Assembly: GCA_947630295.1 (NCBI GenBank)
Contig: CANRGZ010000001.1
Coordinates: 36,931 to 100,930, forward strand
Direction: 5' to 3'
Length of the DNA stretch: 64,000 nt
Source: an uncultured Lachnospiraceae bacterium
Lineage (GTDB): Bacteria; Bacillota; Clostridia; Lachnospirales; Lachnospiraceae
In this document: piece after piece, positions 46,572-56,940 of the stretch
Layout of the letters: each line of letters begins with the position of its first letter
Numbering within the stretch: the stretch's first letter is position 1
Position numbers and translations under genes: made by a program
The notes under the pieces: model-generated
Told to the model about the DNA's origin: nothing
What the model saw: only the letters and a program-made list of their open reading frames with translations
Databases searched by the model: none

Positions 46572-47509
46572 AAAAAGTATTTATCGATGGTAAGGCCGGT
46601 ACGACCGGCCTTCGCATTTATGAACGATTGAAAACGAGGGAGGACGTCTCCCTGATTCTGTTGTCCGAGGAAGAACGCAAGGACGAACAGGCAAGAAAGG
46701 AAGCCATCGCGGAAAGCGACATTACGTTTTTATGTCTGCCGGATGCGGCGGCGGTGACAGCGGCAGAACTGGCGGAGGGCACGGATACGGTGATTCTGGA
46801 CGCCTCCACCGCCCACCGGACCAAAGAAGGCTGGGTTTACGGTTTTCCCGAACTGTGCAAAGGACAGCGCAGTAAAATCGCTGCTGCAAAGCGCATTGCG
46901 GTGCCGGGCTGTCATGCCAGCGGATTTATTGCGCTGATTGCGCCGCTGATCCAAAGCGGGCTGCTGGCGGCGGACACGCCCCTGTCCTGCTTTTCCCTGA
47001 CGGGCTACAGCGGCGGCGGAAAGAAAATGATTGCGGAATATGAGGCGGCGGACCGTCCGGCGGCGTATGACGCGCCGCGGCAGTACGGACTCACCCAGCA
47101 GCACAAGCATCTGCGGGAAATGGTGCACGTTACCGGCCTGCAGAAAGAGCCGTTCTTCGCGCCGGTGGTGGCGCCGTTTTACAGCGGCATGTCGGTGATG
47201 ATCCCGCTGTTTGCCGAAATGGTACAGGCGGCGGACCCTGCCGGCGCCATCCGGCAGCTGTATCAGGATGTTTATACAGGCCCCATTGTCCGGTATCGTG
47301 CAAACTGTGATGAAGACGGATTTTACAGCGCAGGTATCTACAGCGGTTTTGACAATATGGAAATCAGCGTTTCCGGAAACGATGCGCGGATCAGCCTCCA
47401 CGCCCGGTATGATAATCTGGGCAAGGGCGCTTCCGGCGCGGCGATTCAGTGTATGAATCTGGTCATGGGCGCTGATGAAAGCACCGGACTGCAGCTGAAG
47501 GCCTTGTAA
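46568..47509 (+). CDS. argC: N-acetyl-gamma-glutamyl-phosphate reductase, type 2
   Basis: A 313-residue reductase making N-acetylglutamate semialdehyde with NADPH. The N-terminus VFIDGKAGTTGLRI, the catalytic cysteine in VPGCHASGF and the short length mark the type 2 subfamily rather than the 340-residue type 1. The GTG start at 46568 overlaps the argH stop (GTGA). A longer upstream frame exists but lies wholly inside argH and is not the gene. Confidence 0.94.
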   Translation: MKKVFIDGKAGTTGLRIYERLKTREDVSLILLSEEERKDEQARKEAIAESDITFLCLPDAAAVTAAELAEGTDTVILDASTAHRTKEGWVYGFPELCKGQRSKIAAAKRIAVPGCHASGFIALIAPLIQSGLLAADTPLSCFSLTGYSGGGKKMIAEYEAADRPAAYDAPRQYGLTQQHKHLREMVHVTGLQKEPFFAPVVAPFYSGMSVMIPLFAEMVQAADPAGAIRQLYQDVYTGPIVRYRANCDEDGFYSAGIYSGFDNMEISVSGNDARISLHARYDNLGKGASGAAIQCMNLVMGADESTGLQLKAL

Positions 47510-47551
47510 ATGGGAAATGCCGCAAAGCGTTTGCGGCGGAATGGAGAATAT

Positions 47552-48769
47552 ATGTATGAACTTGTAAACGGCGGCGTATGCGCGGCAAAGGGCTTTAGGG
47601 CCGGCGGCATACACTGCGGAATTCGGAAAAACCGGACCAAAAACGATCTGTCTCTGATTGTCAGTGAAGTTCCGGCCACAGCGGCGGCGGTTTATACCAC
47701 CAATAAAGTCAAGGGCGCGCCGCTGGAAGTAACGAGAAAGCATCTGGAAAATCACAAAGCCCGGGCTGTGATCTGCAACAGCGGCAATGCCAATACCTGC
47801 AACAGCAACGGCATTGAAATCGCGGAGCAGATGTCTGCCCTTCTGGCCGATGGTATGCATATCGATGCAAATGACGTGGTGGTAGCCTCCACCGGCGTCA
47901 TCGGGCAGCCTTTAAATCTGGAACCCATAGCGGCAGGCATCCCCAAGCTGATCGCGGCGCTGGATGCAGACGGCAGCCGGGAGGCGGCGCTGGGCATTAT
48001 GACTACGGATACCAAGGTCAAGGAGATTGCCGTTTCCTTTGAAATCGGCGGAAAAGAATGTAAGATCGGCGGCATTGCCAAGGGTTCGGGCATGATTCAT
48101 CCCAATATGGCCACCATGCTGGTATTCATTACCACGGACGCCGCCATCAGCGATACGCTGCTGCAGAAAGCACTGTCCGGGGATATTCAGAATACCTTCA
48201 ACATGGTCAGCATTGACGGCGATACTTCCACCAACGACATGGTCTGCGTACTGGCCAACGGTATGGCGGAAAATCCGCTGATCTGCGAGGAAAACGGGGA
48301 TTTTGAGATTTTCATGAAGGCCTTAAATACGGTGACAGTGGGACTGTGCCGGATGATCGCAGGGGACGGCGAGGGCGCCACGAAGCTGCTGGAATGTAAA
48401 GTCCGGGGCGCAAAAGATGTGCAGACCGCAAAATGCGTGGCCAAGAGCGTCGTCTGTTCTTCGCTGACAAAGGCGGCCATGTTCGGCGCCGACGCCAACT
48501 GGGGCAGAATCCTCTGCGCCATCGGCTACAGCGGTGCGGATGTGGACGTATCGAAAATCGATGTGTCCTTTGCCTCTGACAAGGGAACGATTTTAGTCTG
48601 CAAAGACGGGGCCGGCGTGGATTTTTCCGAGGAAAAGGCGAAGGAAATCCTGCTGGAAGAAGAAATCGACATTCTGATCGAATTAAACGACGGTGGGGCC
48701 GCAGCTACCGCCTGGGGTTGTGACTTAACCTATGATTATGTAAAAATTAACGGCGATTACAGGACATGA
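47552..48769 (+). CDS. argJ: bifunctional ornithine acetyltransferase / N-acetylglutamate synthase
   Basis: A 405-residue ArgJ, which moves the acetyl group from N-acetylornithine to glutamate and so recycles it; many members also use acetyl-CoA. The self-cleavage site is visible as GMIHPNMATMLVFITTDA, where the chain splits before Thr to give two subunits. The start at 47552 follows GGAATGGAGAA and gives the usual N-terminus; an ATG directly after the argC stop (47510) is less likely. It overlaps the next frame by 4 bases. No argA or argE is seen, in line with this cyclic route. Confidence 0.95.
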   Translation: MYELVNGGVCAAKGFRAGGIHCGIRKNRTKNDLSLIVSEVPATAAAVYTTNKVKGAPLEVTRKHLENHKARAVICNSGNANTCNSNGIEIAEQMSALLADGMHIDANDVVVASTGVIGQPLNLEPIAAGIPKLIAALDADGSREAALGIMTTDTKVKEIAVSFEIGGKECKIGGIAKGSGMIHPNMATMLVFITTDAAISDTLLQKALSGDIQNTFNMVSIDGDTSTNDMVCVLANGMAENPLICEENGDFEIFMKALNTVTVGLCRMIAGDGEGATKLLECKVRGAKDVQTAKCVAKSVVCSSLTKAAMFGADANWGRILCAIGYSGADVDVSKIDVSFASDKGTILVCKDGAGVDFSEEKAKEILLEEEIDILIELNDGGAAATAWGCDLTYDYVKINGDYRT

Positions 48770-48786
48770 CAGGAACGGAGAAGGGT

Positions 48787-49665
48787 ATGAAAAATTTTTC
48801 AAACGCACAGCGCGCAGAGGTGCTGACCCAGGCGCTTCCGCATATCAAACGCTATAATGATAAAGTGGTTGTGGTGAAATACGGCGGCAATTCCATGCTG
48901 AACGAACAGTTAAAGCAGCAGGTCATGCAGGATATCGTGCTGCTTTGGCTCATCGGGATCAAAGTGGTGCTGGTACACGGCGGCGGTCCGGAAATCACCG
49001 ACATTATGAATAAACTGGGAAAAGAACCGGAGTTTGTGGACGGCCTGCGGGTCACGGACAAAGAGTCTGTGGATATCGTGCAGATGGTGCTGGCCGGCAA
49101 GGTGAACAAAACCCTGGTCAACATGCTGGAAATGAAGGGCGGCAAGGCCATGGGCATTTCCGGTATGGACGGCAGGCTGATCGAGGCCGAAGTCAAGGAT
49201 GAACGGCTGGGCTATGTGGGTTCCATTACAAAGATCAACATCGAGCCGGTGACCGATCTGCTGGAAAAGGGCTATATTCCGGTGGTCTCCACCGTGGGAT
49301 GCGATGAAGACGGCAATACCTACAATATCAACGGCGACACGGCGGCGGCTTATATTGCGGGGGCGCTGAATGCGGAACGCCTGATTATGATGACGGACAT
49401 CGCGGGCGTGCTCCAGGACAAGGACGACCCGGATACGCTGATTCCGGAAATTCCGGTTTCCAAAATCGAAAAACTGTACAAAGACGGCGTTGTGACCGGC
49501 GGCATGATCCCGAAGGTGGAATGCTGCGTGAAGGCCATTGAAGCCGGTGTGAAAAATGTGGTCATTATGGACGGAAGAGTGCCCCATTCCATTTTGATGG
49601 AACTGCTGACGGACGAAGGCGCGGGCACCATGGTGATAGGAGAGAAGCATGAATCAGTGGATTGA
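48787..49665 (+). CDS. argB: acetylglutamate kinase
   Basis: A 292-residue amino acid kinase that phosphorylates N-acetylglutamate. VKYGGNSM (about 28) binds ATP phosphates, HGGGPEI (about 66) the substrate, and DIAGVL and the GGMIPKVE loop complete the site. The N-terminal helix (MKNFSNAQRAEVLTQALPHI) is of the kind found in arginine-sensitive hexameric kinases, so feedback inhibition is likely. The start at 48787 has GGAGAAGGG just before it; an in-frame ATG at 48766 overlaps the argJ stop. Confidence 0.95.
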   Translation: MKNFSNAQRAEVLTQALPHIKRYNDKVVVVKYGGNSMLNEQLKQQVMQDIVLLWLIGIKVVLVHGGGPEITDIMNKLGKEPEFVDGLRVTDKESVDIVQMVLAGKVNKTLVNMLEMKGGKAMGISGMDGRLIEAEVKDERLGYVGSITKINIEPVTDLLEKGYIPVVSTVGCDEDGNTYNINGDTAAAYIAGALNAERLIMMTDIAGVLQDKDDPDTLIPEIPVSKIEKLYKDGVVTGGMIPKVECCVKAIEAGVKNVVIMDGRVPHSILMELLTDEGAGTMVIGEKHESVD

Positions 49666-50824
49666 AAAAGACAATACCTATGTGGCGCATACCTACGGAA
49701 GGATTCCCCTTGTGCTGGTGAGCGGCAAGGGCGCGCGGGTACAGGACGACGCAGGAAACAGCTATATCGATCTGGGCAGCGGCATCGCGGTCAATTCCTT
49801 CGGCTATGGCGACGAAATATGGCTGGAAGCGGTGACAAAGCAGGCCGCCGCGCTGCAGCATGTGTCCAATTATTATTATACCAAACCCTATATCCGGCTG
49901 GCCGAGCTGCTGTGCGAAAAGTCCGGAATGCGCAAAGTATTCTTTTCAAATTCCGGCGCGGAGGCCAATGAATGCGCCATTAAGGCCGCGCGGAAATACG
50001 CGGCAGACAAAAAGGGCAGCGATTGTTATCAGATTATTACCCTGAGCAACAGTTTTCACGGCAGAACCATTACAACCCTGGCCGCAACGGGACAGGAGAG
50101 TTTCCATCAGCAGTTTCTCCCGCTGACGGAAGGATTTCTGTACTGCCCGGCCAATGATATCGAAGCTTTAAAGAAGCTGACCGAAGAAAATCAGGTTGCC
50201 GGGATTTTATTTGAACTGGTGCAGGGCGAAGGCGGCGTGATCCCGCTGGAGCCGGACTTTGTAGCTGCCATGGGGCAGATCGCGGCAGAGAAAGACATTC
50301 TGCTGATCGATGACGAGGTGCAGACCGGAAACGGACGAAGCGGAGAGATGTACGCTTATATGAACTACGGATTTACGCCGGATATTGTCAGTACCGCCAA
50401 GGGACTGGCAGGGGGACTGCCCATCGGCGCCACACTGTTTGGGGAGAAAACACAGGATGTGTACGAGCCGGGACTGCACGGCTCCACCTTCGGCGGCAAT
50501 CCCATCAGCTGCGCGGCGGCCGTTTCGGTGATAGAACGCCTGGATGATGCATTTCTGGCGGAAGTCCGGAAAAAATCGGAATATATTTTCAGCCGGCTGC
50601 AGGGCGCAAAAGGCGTCAAATCGGTGACCGGTATCGGACTGATGATCGGCATCGAAACCGACCGGCCGGTGGAAGAAGTGATGGAAGGCTGCAGAAACAG
50701 AGGCGTTCTGGTGCTGCGGGCCAAGAACCGGGTTCGGCTGCTGCCGCCTTTGAATATCTCTTTTGAAGAATTGAAAGAAGCAATAGATACGATACTGACA
50801 GTGGTCACAGGAGAAGAGGCATGA
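49649..50824 (+). CDS. argD: acetylornithine aminotransferase
   Basis: A 391-residue class III PLP aminotransferase giving N-acetylornithine. Landmarks are [14 protein letters not shown] (about 93-106), the aspartate of [15 protein letters not shown] (about 212-226) and the PLP lysine in TAKGLAGG (about 250). It may also serve the succinyl-diaminopimelate step in organisms that use that route. It begins 17 bases before argB ends, with AGGAGAG inside argB, and its stop overlaps argF. Confidence 0.95.
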   Translation: MNQWIEKDNTYVAHTYGRIPLVLVSGKGARVQDDAGNSYIDLGSGIAVNSFGYGDEIWLEAVTKQAAALQHVSNYYYTKPYIRLAELLCEKSGMRKVFFSNSGAEANECAIKAARKYAADKKGSDCYQIITLSNSFHGRTITTLAATGQESFHQQFLPLTEGFLYCPANDIEALKKLTEENQVAGILFELVQGEGGVIPLEPDFVAAMGQIAAEKDILLIDDEVQTGNGRSGEMYAYMNYGFTPDIVSTAKGLAGGLPIGATLFGEKTQDVYEPGLHGSTFGGNPISCAAAVSVIERLDDAFLAEVRKKSEYIFSRLQGAKGVKSVTGIGLMIGIETDRPVEEVMEGCRNRGVLVLRAKNRVRLLPPLNISFEELKEAIDTILTVVTGEEA

Positions 50825-51804
50825 ACTTACACGGACGGGATTTTTTGAAGCTGCTGGACTTTACGCCGGCGGAAATCGAAGGACTGCTGGATCTGGCGGC
50901 AGATCTGAAGGCAAAGAAAAAAGCGGGGATTCCGCATAAAATGTTTGAAGGCAAAAACGTGGCGCTGATTTTTGAGAAAACCAGTACCCGTACCCGCTGT
51001 TCCTTTGAAACGGCGGCGGCGGATTTAGGGATGCATCCGGTATATCTGGATCCGAAAAGCTCCCAGATCGGCAAAAAAGAGAGTATTGCCGATACGGCAC
51101 GGGTGCTGGGCCGGATGTTTGACGGCATCGAATACCGGGGATTCGGACAGGAAATCGTAGAGGAACTGGCGAAATATGCGGATGTGCCGGTGTGGAACGG
51201 ACTGACCAATGAATTTCATCCTACCCAGATCCTGGCGGATTTTCTCACCATCAAAGAGCATTTCGGAAAACTTAAAGGTATTAAGCTTGTCTATATGGGA
51301 GACGCCCGTTATAATATGGGTAACTCTCTGATGATCGGCTGCGCCAAGATGGGGCTGTCTTTTGTGGCCTGCGCGCCGGAGAAATATTTCCCGGATGCGG
51401 CGCTGGTAGCGCAGTGTGAAAAAATCGCCGCTGAAAGCGGCGCGGCGCTGGCGTTTATGGAAGATCCGAAGGAAGCCGTAAAGGATGCGGACGTGATTTA
51501 TACGGACGTATGGGTGTCCATGGGAGAACCCGCGTCTGTATGGGAAGAACGGATTTCGGATCTGATGCCTTATCAGGTCAATCAGCCTCTGATGGAAGCG
51601 GCGGGGCCGCAATGCAGATTTATGCACTGTCTGCCGGCCTTCCACGATCTGAAAACGGAAATCGGCAGGGAAATTCACGAAAAATATCATATCGATTGTA
51701 TGGAAGTTACGGACGAGGTTTTTGAAGGTGCGCAGTCCATTGTATTCGATGAGGCGGAAAACCGGATGCACACCATAAAAGCCGTCATGGCAGCCACACT
51801 TTAA
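50821..51804 (+). CDS. argF: ornithine carbamoyltransferase
   Basis: A 327-residue transferase that joins ornithine and carbamoyl phosphate to citrulline. The carbamoyl phosphate motif [13 protein letters not shown] (about 51), the ornithine motif HCLPAFHD (about 269) and the DVWVSMGE loop are intact. Its substrate is made by the CarA and CarB proteins encoded immediately downstream. It starts by a 4-base overlap with argD. Confidence 0.97.
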   Translation: MNLHGRDFLKLLDFTPAEIEGLLDLAADLKAKKKAGIPHKMFEGKNVALIFEKTSTRTRCSFETAAADLGMHPVYLDPKSSQIGKKESIADTARVLGRMFDGIEYRGFGQEIVEELAKYADVPVWNGLTNEFHPTQILADFLTIKEHFGKLKGIKLVYMGDARYNMGNSLMIGCAKMGLSFVACAPEKYFPDAALVAQCEKIAAESGAALAFMEDPKEAVKDADVIYTDVWVSMGEPASVWEERISDLMPYQVNQPLMEAAGPQCRFMHCLPAFHDLKTEIGREIHEKYHIDCMEVTDEVFEGAQSIVFDEAENRMHTIKAVMAATL

Positions 51805-51814
51805 GGAGAAACCA

Positions 51815-52873
51815 ATGGCATATTTAGTTTTAAGCAATGGCGCCTGCTTCGAGGGGGAGCGCATCGGCGTCAAAGGAGACGTGACGGGCGAGCTGGTATT
51901 TACCACCGGCATGGTGGGCTATATCGAAACGCTGACAGATCCCAGCTATGCAGGCCAGATTGTGGTACAGACGTTTCCGCTGATCGGAAACTACGGCATG
52001 ATCGAAGCGGATTTTGAGGGAGAAACCGCAGTCAAGGGCTATGTAGTGCGGGAATGCTGCGATGCGCCGTCCAATTTCCGAAGCCAGTATACCCTGGATC
52101 AGTTTCTGAAAGAAAAGGGCATCTGCGGTATCTGCGGCGTGGATACCAGAGAGATCACCAGGATCATCCGGCAGGAAGGCACCATGAACGCCGTGATCTG
52201 CGAGGAACTGCCTGCAGATCTGAAAAACGTGCAGGAATACCGGATCAAAGAGATCGTCAAAGAAGTCAGCTGTGCAGAAAAGAAGATTTATCCCGCAGAA
52301 AATGAGAAAAAATATGCCGTTGTGCTGATCGATTACGGCGCAAAGAGAAATATCATTCGCAGCCTCTGCAAACGGGGCTGCGAAGTGTGCGTTGTTCCGT
52401 ATGACACCAGTGCGGAGGAAATTCTGGCCATGGCGCCGGACGGCGTCATGCTGTCCAACGGGCCGGGAGACCCCACCGACAATGCGTACAGCATCGCCCA
52501 GATCCGAAAGCTGATGGGCAAGCTGCCCATTTTCGGCATCTGCCTGGGACATCAGCTGACGGCCCTGGCCATGGGGGCGAAAACCGAGAAGCTCAAATAT
52601 GGCCACCGGGGCGCCAACCAGCCGGTACGGGATCTGAAAAGCGGAAGAACCTATATTACCAGCCAGAACCACGGGTACGCGGTGGTGAACGAAAGCCTTC
52701 CGGAGGGGGCGTCTCTGATTTATCAGAATGCAAACGACGGAAGCTGTGAGGGCGTGGAATACAAAGAGAAGAACTGTTTTACCGTGCAGTTCCACCCGGA
52801 AGCCTGCGGCGGACCGCTGGATACGGGCTTTTTGTTTGACCGATTTATACAGATGATGGGAGGGAAAGCCTGA
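51815..52873 (+). CDS. carA: carbamoyl-phosphate synthase small subunit
   Basis: A 352-residue glutamine amidotransferase subunit that releases ammonia and channels it to CarB. An N-terminal small-chain domain (about 1-130) precedes the class I GATase domain with nucleophile Cys in FGICLGHQ (about 240) and the His/Glu pair in FHPEACGG (about 325). TAAGGAGAAA precedes the start. Its stop overlaps the carB start by one base (TGATG), consistent with equal translation of the two subunits. Confidence 0.96.
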   Translation: MAYLVLSNGACFEGERIGVKGDVTGELVFTTGMVGYIETLTDPSYAGQIVVQTFPLIGNYGMIEADFEGETAVKGYVVRECCDAPSNFRSQYTLDQFLKEKGICGICGVDTREITRIIRQEGTMNAVICEELPADLKNVQEYRIKEIVKEVSCAEKKIYPAENEKKYAVVLIDYGAKRNIIRSLCKRGCEVCVVPYDTSAEEILAMAPDGVMLSNGPGDPTDNAYSIAQIRKLMGKLPIFGICLGHQLTALAMGAKTEKLKYGHRGANQPVRDLKSGRTYITSQNHGYAVVNESLPEGASLIYQNANDGSCEGVEYKEKNCFTVQFHPEACGGPLDTGFLFDRFIQMMGGKA

Positions 52874-55800
52874 TGCCGAAAGATCATACCATAAGAAAAG
52901 TGCTTGTCATCGGATCCGGTCCGATCATCATCGGCCAGGCGGCGGAGTTTGACTATGCCGGCGCCCAGGCCTGCCGCGTATTGCGGGCGGAAGGCATCAA
53001 CGTGGTGCTGGTCAATTCCAATCCCGCCACCATTATGACCGATAAAAATCTGGCGGATGAAATTTATCTGGAGCCTTTAAATGCCCAGACCGTCGCCAGA
53101 ATCATTGAAAAAGAACGTCCGGACGGCCTGCTGGCGGGACTGGGCGGCCAGACCGGCCTGACCATCGCCATGCAGCTTTCCCGGGACGGCACCCTGGACC
53201 GGTACGGCGTGCGGCTGTTGGGGTCCGACATCGACGCCATTGAAAAAGCGGAAGACAGAGAGCTGTTCCGGGACGCCATGCAGCGCATCGGACAGCCGGT
53301 GGTTCCTTCCGGCATTGCGGAGGATCTGGACACGGCGTTTCAGATCGCAGAGGAAATCGGATATCCGGTGATCATCCGTCCCGCCTATACCCTGGGGGGT
53401 TCCGGCGGCGGTATCGCGGAAACGAAGGAAGAACTGGCAGTGATCGCCCAAAGCGGACTGGACGCTTCGCCCATTACCCAGATTCTGGTGGAAAAATGCA
53501 TTTCCGGCTGGAAAGAGATTGAGTTTGAGACCATGCGGGATCATCTCGGCAACGTCATTGCGGTCTGCTCCATGGAAAATCTGGATCCGGTGGGCATCCA
53601 TACCGGCGATTCCATCGTTGTGGCCCCGGCCCTGACCCTTGCGGACAAGGAATATCAGATGCTCCGCAGCGCTTCTTTGGACATCATCTCTTCCATCGGC
53701 ATTGAAGGCGGATGCAACTGTCAGTTTGCCTTGAATCCCGACAGCTTTGAGTATGCAGTCATCGAGGTAAATCCCCGAGTTTCCCGGTCTTCGGCGCTGG
53801 CGTCGAAAGCCACGGGGTATCCCATTGCCAAGATCACCACGCGGATTGCCTTAGGGTATACGCTGGATGAAATCAAAAATGATATTACCGGCAAGACCTG
53901 CGCCTGCTTTGAGCCGACGCTGGACTATGTGGTTGTGAAATTCCCCAAATGGCCCTTTGACAAATTTGCAGGCTCCACAAGAAAACTGGGCACCCAGATG
54001 AAGGCCACCGGCGAGGTCATGGCCATTGCCCAGAGCTTTGAAGCGGCGCTGATGAAAGCCGTCCGGGGCGCGGAGATTTCCTTTGATACTTTAAACGCGC
54101 CGCCCCTTTCCGATCAGGACATTGAAACGCGGCTGGGAGAACAGAATGACCGCAGGATCTTTACGGTATTTGAAGCGCTGAAAAAAGGCGTCGGCATCGA
54201 CCGGATCCATGAAATCACCAAAATCGACCGGTGGTTTTTATATAAGATTGCAAATCTGGCGCAGTTTGAGCAGCAGATCGAAGGAACCGGCGCCCTTTCG
54301 GAGCCGATGTATCTGAAGGCGAAAAAACTGGGCTATACGGATGACGTGCTGAAACGGCTGACAAAGGCGGAAAAACTGCCCCACAGAGACGCCGTGTATA
54401 AGATGGTGGATACCTGCGGCGCGGAGTTTGACGCGGAAACGCCCTATTTCTATTCTTCCTATGACCAGGTCTGCGAAGCCAGGACTTTCAAGCGGAGCGG
54501 CAAAAAGGTGGTCATGGTGCTGGGCTCCGGCCCTATCCGGATCGGGCAGGGCATCGAGTTCGACTACAGCTCCGTGCACAGCGTGTGGACCCTGCAGAAG
54601 ATGGGTTATGAGGTGGTCATTGTCAACAACAATCCGGAAACCGTATCTACGGATTATGATACGGCGGACCGGCTGTATTTTGAACCCTTATGTCCGGAAG
54701 ACGTCATGAATATCATTCAGGTGGAGCAGCCGGAAGGGGTCGTAGTGGCCTTCGGCGGCCAGACTGCCATCAAACTGACCCATTATCTGGATTCTCACGG
54801 CATTCCGATTTTAGGCACCTCGGCGGAAAGCATTGATATCGCGGAAGACAGAAGCCGTTTTGACGCGCTGCTGGAGAAGTTCAATATTCGCCGTCCCAAG
54901 GGCGCGGCGGTGCTGACTGTGGAAGAAGCAATTGAAACCGCCAACCGGCTGGGCTATCCGGTGCTGCTGCGGCCTTCCTACGTCATCGGCGGCCAGAATA
55001 TGACCATTGCCCGGAATGATGCGCATACCGTAAAATATATGGAATCCATTCTGGCGGGCGGCATCGAAAATCCGGTGCTGATCGACAAATATATGTCCGG
55101 GACGGAACTGGAAGTAGATGTCATTTCCGACGGCAAGGACGTTTTGATCCCCGGCATCATGGAACACATTGAGCGGGCGGGAGTACACAGCGGGGATTCC
55201 ATCGCGGTCTATCCGTCCTACAACCTGAATGATAAGTTCCTGGAGAAAATCTGCGACTGTTCGAAGAAACTGGCCATCGCGCTGGGCACCAAAGGGCTGG
55301 TCAATATCCAATACCTGATTTTTGAAAATGAACTGTACGTCATCGAGGTGAACCCGCGGGCCTCCCGGACTGTGCCCTATATCAGCAAGGTGACGGATGT
55401 GCCCATGGTGGATATCGCGTCGGAAGTCATGCTGGGGGCGGAACTGGCAAAACTTGGATACGGCACGGGACTGCACCGGACGCCGCCCTACTATGCGGTG
55501 AAGGTACCGGTATTTTCCTTTGAAAAACTGACCGACGCCAACTCGATTTTGGGACCGGAAATGAAATCTACCGGCGAAGTGCTGGGCATCGGCAAGACCA
55601 TGGCGGAAGCGCTGTACAAAGGACTGACCGCCGCGGGCTTTAAGGTTCCCAGTATTCACGGAAGCAGCCCTGCCGGCATATTGATAAGTGTGGAAGAAAA
55701 AGATTCCCAGGAAATCATTTCCCTGGCGAAGCGGCTGTATGACCTGGGCATCGAGATTTACGCCACCCGGCATACCGCGGAGGAAATCGGAACCCTGGGT

Positions 55801-56916
55801 ATTCCGGTACACATTGTGGCAAATGCAAATGAAAGTACGGAAATCACGGATCTGATGCATGCCGGAACCCTCAATTACATTGTGTATACCGGCGCGGTGC
55901 AGGACGCCACCATCGGAAATTATACGAAGCTGCACCGGCTGGCCATGCAGCTGGGCATTCCCTGTCTGACTTCCATCGATACGGCCAATGCGCTGGCAGA
56001 GATCATGGAAAGCCGTTTCAATGACCATAATACGGAACTGATCGACATCAACGATATGCGTAAATGGCGCCGGAAAATCCGCTTCGCCAAGATGCAGTCC
56101 TGCGGCAATGATTATATTTTCATGGAAAACTTTGACGACACCATTACCTGTCCGGAATCCCTCTGCGTCAGCCTGTGCACCCAGCATTACGGCGTGGGCG
56201 CGGACGGCATCGTTCTGATGGAAAAATCCGGCGTGGCGGACGTGAAGATGCGTACCTTCAACAAGGACGGCAGCGAAGGGAAAATGGCCGGCAACAATAT
56301 CCGCTGTGTCGGCAAATATATGTTTGACAAAGGCTATGTCAGAAGCGATTATCTGACGGTGGAGACCGGCAGCGGCATTTACCGCCTGAAACTCTATATC
56401 CGGGACGGAAAGGTAAGCTCTGTCACTGTAGATATGGGTAAGGCAGATTTTTCCGCCGGATCCCTGCCGGCGGCAGAGACCGTGAAGGTGCCGGAAATGA
56501 TCAATTATCCGGTTCAGGCGGGAGGAAACACCTACGAAGGCACCTGTGTGTCGGTGGGCAATCCCCACTGTGTGGTCTTCTGCGAGAAGATCGACGGCCT
56601 GCAGTTAAGCACCCTGGGGCCTTTGTTTGAGTACAATGCACTTTTCCCGGAACGGATCAATACGGAGTTTGTCCGGATCGTCAACAAAGAAACCATCCGG
56701 ATGCGGGTCTGGGAGCGCGGAAACGGAGAAACCCTTGCCTGCGGTACCGGCGCCTGCGCAGCAGTGGCGGCGGCATGCCGGAACGGATACTGTAAGAAGG
56801 ATACCGACATCACGGTGAAGCTGTTGGGCGGAGATCTGATCGTCAATTATTCCGACGAGCGGATCCTGCTGACAGGCAGTGCGGATCTGGTATTTGAAGG
56901 AGAATTTTCCTATTAA
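52873..56916 (+). CDS. carB-dapF: carbamoyl-phosphate synthase large subunit fused to diaminopimelate epimerase
   Basis: One open frame of 1347 residues. Residues 1 to about 1066 are a full CarB: two ATP-grasp halves (about 1-400 and 550-930, each with a GSGPIxIGQ opening), an oligomerisation region and an MGS-like allosteric domain (about 935-1060), ending ELIDINDMRKW much as stand-alone CarB ends. Without a linker, residues from about 1069 form a complete DapF (IRFAKMQSCGNDYI onwards). Both catalytic cysteines are present, in GNNIRCVGKY and ACGTGACAA, with GNPHCV and ERGNGET. The internal Met1062 has no ribosome binding site, so a separate DapF start is unlikely. It makes carbamoyl phosphate with CarA and would convert LL- to meso-diaminopimelate. 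Confidence 0.93.
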   Translation: MPKDHTIRKVLVIGSGPIIIGQAAEFDYAGAQACRVLRAEGINVVLVNSNPATIMTDKNLADEIYLEPLNAQTVARIIEKERPDGLLAGLGGQTGLTIAMQLSRDGTLDRYGVRLLGSDIDAIEKAEDRELFRDAMQRIGQPVVPSGIAEDLDTAFQIAEEIGYPVIIRPAYTLGGSGGGIAETKEELAVIAQSGLDASPITQILVEKCISGWKEIEFETMRDHLGNVIAVCSMENLDPVGIHTGDSIVVAPALTLADKEYQMLRSASLDIISSIGIEGGCNCQFALNPDSFEYAVIEVNPRVSRSSALASKATGYPIAKITTRIALGYTLDEIKNDITGKTCACFEPTLDYVVVKFPKWPFDKFAGSTRKLGTQMKATGEVMAIAQSFEAALMKAVRGAEISFDTLNAPPLSDQDIETRLGEQNDRRIFTVFEALKKGVGIDRIHEITKIDRWFLYKIANLAQFEQQIEGTGALSEPMYLKAKKLGYTDDVLKRLTKAEKLPHRDAVYKMVDTCGAEFDAETPYFYSSYDQVCEARTFKRSGKKVVMVLGSGPIRIGQGIEFDYSSVHSVWTLQKMGYEVVIVNNNPETVSTDYDTADRLYFEPLCPEDVMNIIQVEQPEGVVVAFGGQTAIKLTHYLDSHGIPILGTSAESIDIAEDRSRFDALLEKFNIRRPKGAAVLTVEEAIETANRLGYPVLLRPSYVIGGQNMTIARNDAHTVKYMESILAGGIENPVLIDKYMSGTELEVDVISDGKDVLIPGIMEHIERAGVHSGDSIAVYPSYNLNDKFLEKICDCSKKLAIALGTKGLVNIQYLIFENELYVIEVNPRASRTVPYISKVTDVPMVDIASEVMLGAELAKLGYGTGLHRTPPYYAVKVPVFSFEKLTDANSILGPEMKSTGEVLGIGKTMAEALYKGLTAAGFKVPSIHGSSPAGILISVEEKDSQEIISLAKRLYDLGIEIYATRHTAEEIGTLGIPVHIVANANESTEITDLMHAGTLNYIVYTGAVQDATIGNYTKLHRLAMQLGIPCLTSIDTANALAEIMESRFNDHNTELIDINDMRKWRRKIRFAKMQSCGNDYIFMENFDDTITCPESLCVSLCTQHYGVGADGIVLMEKSGVADVKMRTFNKDGSEGKMAGNNIRCVGKYMFDKGYVRSDYLTVETGSGIYRLKLYIRDGKVSSVTVDMGKADFSAGSLPAAETVKVPEMINYPVQAGGNTYEGTCVSVGNPHCVVFCEKIDGLQLSTLGPLFEYNALFPERINTEFVRIVNKETIRMRVWERGNGETLACGTGACAAVAAACRNGYCKKDTDITVKLLGGDLIVNYSDERILLTGSADLVFEGEFSY

Positions 56917-56940
56917 ATAACGTGAAAGGAATGCGTTATT

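Noticed and set aside
54811..56568. Antisense open frame of 585 codons opposite carB-dapF
   Set aside because: It is a shadow of high-GC codons in the coding strand: no ribosome binding site, no recognisable family, His/Gln/Arg-rich composition. The same holds for long antisense frames at 582-1589, 41918-43594, 21332-22663 and 27521-29053.
56056..56916. Separate dapF gene starting at the internal ATG
   Set aside because: No ribosome binding site precedes it, no stop separates it from carB, and the residues before it match the normal end of CarB.
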